Source of the DNA: JAKOUY01 sp037045185
GTDB taxonomy: Bacteria; Actinomycetota; Acidimicrobiia; Acidimicrobiales; Ilumatobacteraceae
Reading direction: 5' to 3'
Assembly (NCBI GenBank): GCA_037045185.1
Contig: JBAOHQ010000004.1
Location: 744,001 to 808,000, forward strand
DNA: 64,000 nt
Position 1 is the first letter of the stretch; every line of letters starts with the position of its first letter. Shown in pieces: positions 62,156-64,000 of this stretch. The translations under genes and the position numbers were made by a program. The notes below the pieces were generated by a model. The model did not search any database. It saw only the letters and a program-made list of their open reading frames with translations, and was not told the DNA's origin.

Positions 62156-64000
62156 ATGTCCGACTTCCGCCCGGACGTCGAAGGGCTGCGGGCGGTCGCT
62201 GTCATCGTCGTCCTGCTGTTCCACGCCAACCTGCTGTCGTTCACCGGCGGGTTCATCGGCGTCGACGTCTTCTTCGTCGTCTCCGGCTTCCTGATCACCC
62301 GGCTGCTGGTCAAGGAGATGGCGACCCACGGCACGATCTCGCTGCCGGCGTTCTGGGCCCGGCGGGCCCGCCGGCTGCTGCCCGCCGCCGTGCTGACCCT
62401 GGTGGTCACGCTGGTGTTCGCCAACTGGATCCTCCCGCCGTTGCGCCAGCGAGAGGTGTTGACCGATGGGTTCTTCGTGTCGGGCTTCGTCGTCAACTTC
62501 CGCTTCGCCCGCACACTGGGCGACTACTTCGGCGCCCAACTCGGCGCCATCACTCCCTCGCCGCTGCTGCACTACTGGTCGCTGGCGGTGGAGGAGCAGT
62601 TCTACCTCGTGTGGCCGGCGACGATGCTGCTGCTCAGCCGCCGGCCGCGGCAGTTCCGCCGGCTGCTGACCACCGTCATCATCGCGGTGGGGGTGGCCTC
62701 GCTGCTGGTGTCCGTGTGGTGGACCGAGAACAACCCGACCGCCGCGTTCTACCTCTTGCCGGCACGCATGGTGGAGCTGCTCAGCGGGGCGCTGCTGGCC
62801 GTGGCGGGCACTGCGGTAACCCGCTGGTCGCCGGTGCTGCGCGGCAGGCTGGGGTGGATCGGGTTGTTCGGCATCGCTGTGGCGGCGGTGTTCTACGACG
62901 AGTCCGTCGCCTTCCCCGGCACCGCGGTCCTGCTCCCGGTGGTTGCCACGATGGCCGTCATCGTCGCCGGGATGGCGCCGTCGTGGGAGGGCGGGCCGTC
63001 GCGGCTGCTGAACCTCGACGCCTTGCAGTGGGTCGGGCGGCACTCGTACGCCATCTACCTGTGGCACTGGCCGGTCCTGGTGCTTGCCGAGGCGCGGCAG
63101 GGTTCGTTGTCGGTGTTCGAGCGGCTCGTGGCCATCGCCGTGTCCTGCGCGCTGGCCGCGCTGTCATTGCACTTCGTCGAGAACCCCGTGCGGTTCTCCA
63201 AGGCATTGGCCGCCCCGGCCTCGCGCGGGCTTGCCCTCGGCGCCGCCCTCACCGTGGGGGCGCTGGCGATGAACGGTGTGCTGTGGGGCAGCCAGCCCGA
63301 CCTCACCGGTGGAGGCCAGGCCGCGCACATCACCTTGGAGGCCGGGGTCGATGCTGCCGCCTCCGAGACCGCTGGTTCCGGTGCCGCACCGGACGACCCT
63401 GCCGTGGATGCGTCGCGGACGTCGTCACCGGTGAAGGCGCCGGCTGGCGAGGCGTCGGCGCCGGCACCCGCCCCCACTGATCTCGCCGGTCTCGTCGCCG
63501 CGACGCAGCGGATCCTCGCCGATGCGGCGGCGAACGACGCGGTGCCGTCGAATCTGCGACCGTCGTTGACCAGGGCCGGCGACGACAAGGCCCAGCCCTA
63601 TCGCGACGACTGCGTGAACATCGGTGTCGAGCCACACGTCAAGAACTGCCGGTACGGGGAGAAGGGCTCGGCGAAGAAGTTCGTGCTCTACGGCGATTCC
63701 CACGCTGCGCATTGGTTCCCGGCGATGGACGCCATCGCCAAGCAGCGCGGCGCCGAGCTGATCGTGTTGACCAAGGGCGGCTGCCCGCCCGCCGACGTGC
63801 CGATCAAGACCAACACGCTGGGCCGCACCTGCCCGGTGTTCCGCAACGAGGCCGTCGAGCTGATCGCCAAGGTCAAGCCGGCGCTGGTGGTGATCAGCGC
63901 CCAGTCGGACTACTTCAACAAGGACTCCGAGTGGCAGGCGGGCATGGTCAAGACGTTGAAGCGCATCGCCCCGCACACCAAGGACCTGGTGGTCCTGGCG
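62156..64000 (+). CDS. Acyltransferase-3 / SGNH fusion (OafA-like), 3' end outside the window
   Basis: Integral membrane O-acyltransferase of surface polysaccharides or lipids, 615 residues visible. Residues 1-370 form the acyltransferase-3 domain: FRPDVEGLRAVAVIVVLLFH, FFVVSGFLITRLL, SPLLHYWSLAVEEQFYLVWP with about ten helices. A Pro/Ala linker leads to an SGNH domain with VLYGDSHAAHW (block I serine) near residue 507. This is the OafA/YrhL two-domain layout. The frame is open to the last base. Confidence 0.92.
   Translation, partial: MSDFRPDVEGLRAVAVIVVLLFHANLLSFTGGFIGVDVFFVVSGFLITRLLVKEMATHGTISLPAFWARRARRLLPAAVLTLVVTLVFANWILPPLRQREVLTDGFFVSGFVVNFRFARTLGDYFGAQLGAITPSPLLHYWSLAVEEQFYLVWPATMLLLSRRPRQFRRLLTTVIIAVGVASLLVSVWWTENNPTAAFYLLPARMVELLSGALLAVAGTAVTRWSPVLRGRLGWIGLFGIAVAAVFYDESVAFPGTAVLLPVVATMAVIVAGMAPSWEGGPSRLLNLDALQWVGRHSYAIYLWHWPVLVLAEARQGSLSVFERLVAIAVSCALAALSLHFVENPVRFSKALAAPASRGLALGAALTVGALAMNGVLWGSQPDLTGGGQAAHITLEAGVDAAASETAGSGAAPDDPAVDASRTSSPVKAPAGEASAPAPAPTDLAGLVAATQRILADAAANDAVPSNLRPSLTRAGDDKAQPYRDDCVNIGVEPHVKNCRYGEKGSAKKFVLYGDSHAAHWFPAMDAIAKQRGAELIVLTKGGCPPADVPIKTNTLGRTCPVFRNEAVELIAKVKPALVVISAQSDYFNKDSEWQAGMVKTLKRIAPHTKDLVVLA

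Overview
The window is about 70% G+C, codes densely, and uses GTG starts and 4-base ATGA/GTGA gene junctions throughout. Its gene content (Tad/Flp pilus with a TadE-like protein, SigB-type partner switching, a SigK/RskA-like pair, a TIGR03086-type protein, F420-type oxidoreductases, a DUF3556 protein) points to an actinobacterium. An acidimicrobial or other non-mycobacterial lineage is my best guess, but this is inference from gene content, not a taxonomic assignment.

Layout. 1-5.5 kb: end of an aldehyde dehydrogenase, then a compact Tad/Flp pilus locus (CpaE-like ATPase, a 27-residue peptide coupled to TadA, short TadB and TadC, Flp pilin, TadE-like) and a STAS protein. 5.5-9.2 kb: an ABC exporter pair on the minus strand. 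9.36 kb: tRNA-Ser(UGA), followed to about 14.0 kb by an accessory island: integrase remnant, DNA methyltransferase with an extra C-terminal domain, HEPN remnant, excisionase-like HTH and a DUF4143 ATPase. 14.4-18.7 kb: a SigB/SigF-type stress module (RsbU, RsbW, sigma factor, a degenerate RsbW-like protein, RsbV) with four GTTT-N15-17-GGGTA promoters in and beside it. 19-26 kb: TIGR03086/SRPBCC/ArsR operon with palindromic operators, DEAD-box helicase, F420-type nitroreductase, acyl-CoA dehydrogenase and CoA ligase. 25.3-33.6 kb: Liv-type uptake system in which LivH, LivM and LivG form one polypeptide, a DUF3556 membrane protein and an FAD oxidoreductase. 33.7-45 kb: CoA ligase, GlpD-like dehydrogenase, MtnC, MtnD and an FGGY kinase, divergent from a sugar ABC transporter with a second FGGY kinase. 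45.1-46.8 kb: one polypeptide joining a TmpA/PhnY-like Fe/2-oxoglutarate oxygenase to a TmpB/PhnZ-like HD oxygenase. 46.9-48.1 kb: a truncated methyltransferase paralogue and a small hypothetical. 48.1-58 kb: luciferase-like oxidoreductase, then a nitroreductase / two-subunit B12 mutase / CoA ligase operon that resembles 2-hydroxyisobutyryl-CoA mutase systems, a TetR regulator and a second sugar-type ABC transporter; the mutase operon and the transporter share an operator motif. 58-64 kb: CBS protein, YqhA-like protein, RskA-like anti-sigma, SigK-like ECF sigma and secreted fasciclin, SDR, and the start of an acyltransferase.

Two points affect the whole window. First, nine reading-frame breaks in eight otherwise conserved genes are each repaired by removing one base, and the four breaks in the island remnants behave the same way. 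This uniform +1 pattern looks more like base-level sequence error than independent gene decay, so those eight genes are annotated across the break. Second, the window looks rich in regulation: several promoters and operators can be read directly and tie neighbouring genes to the regulators encoded beside them.
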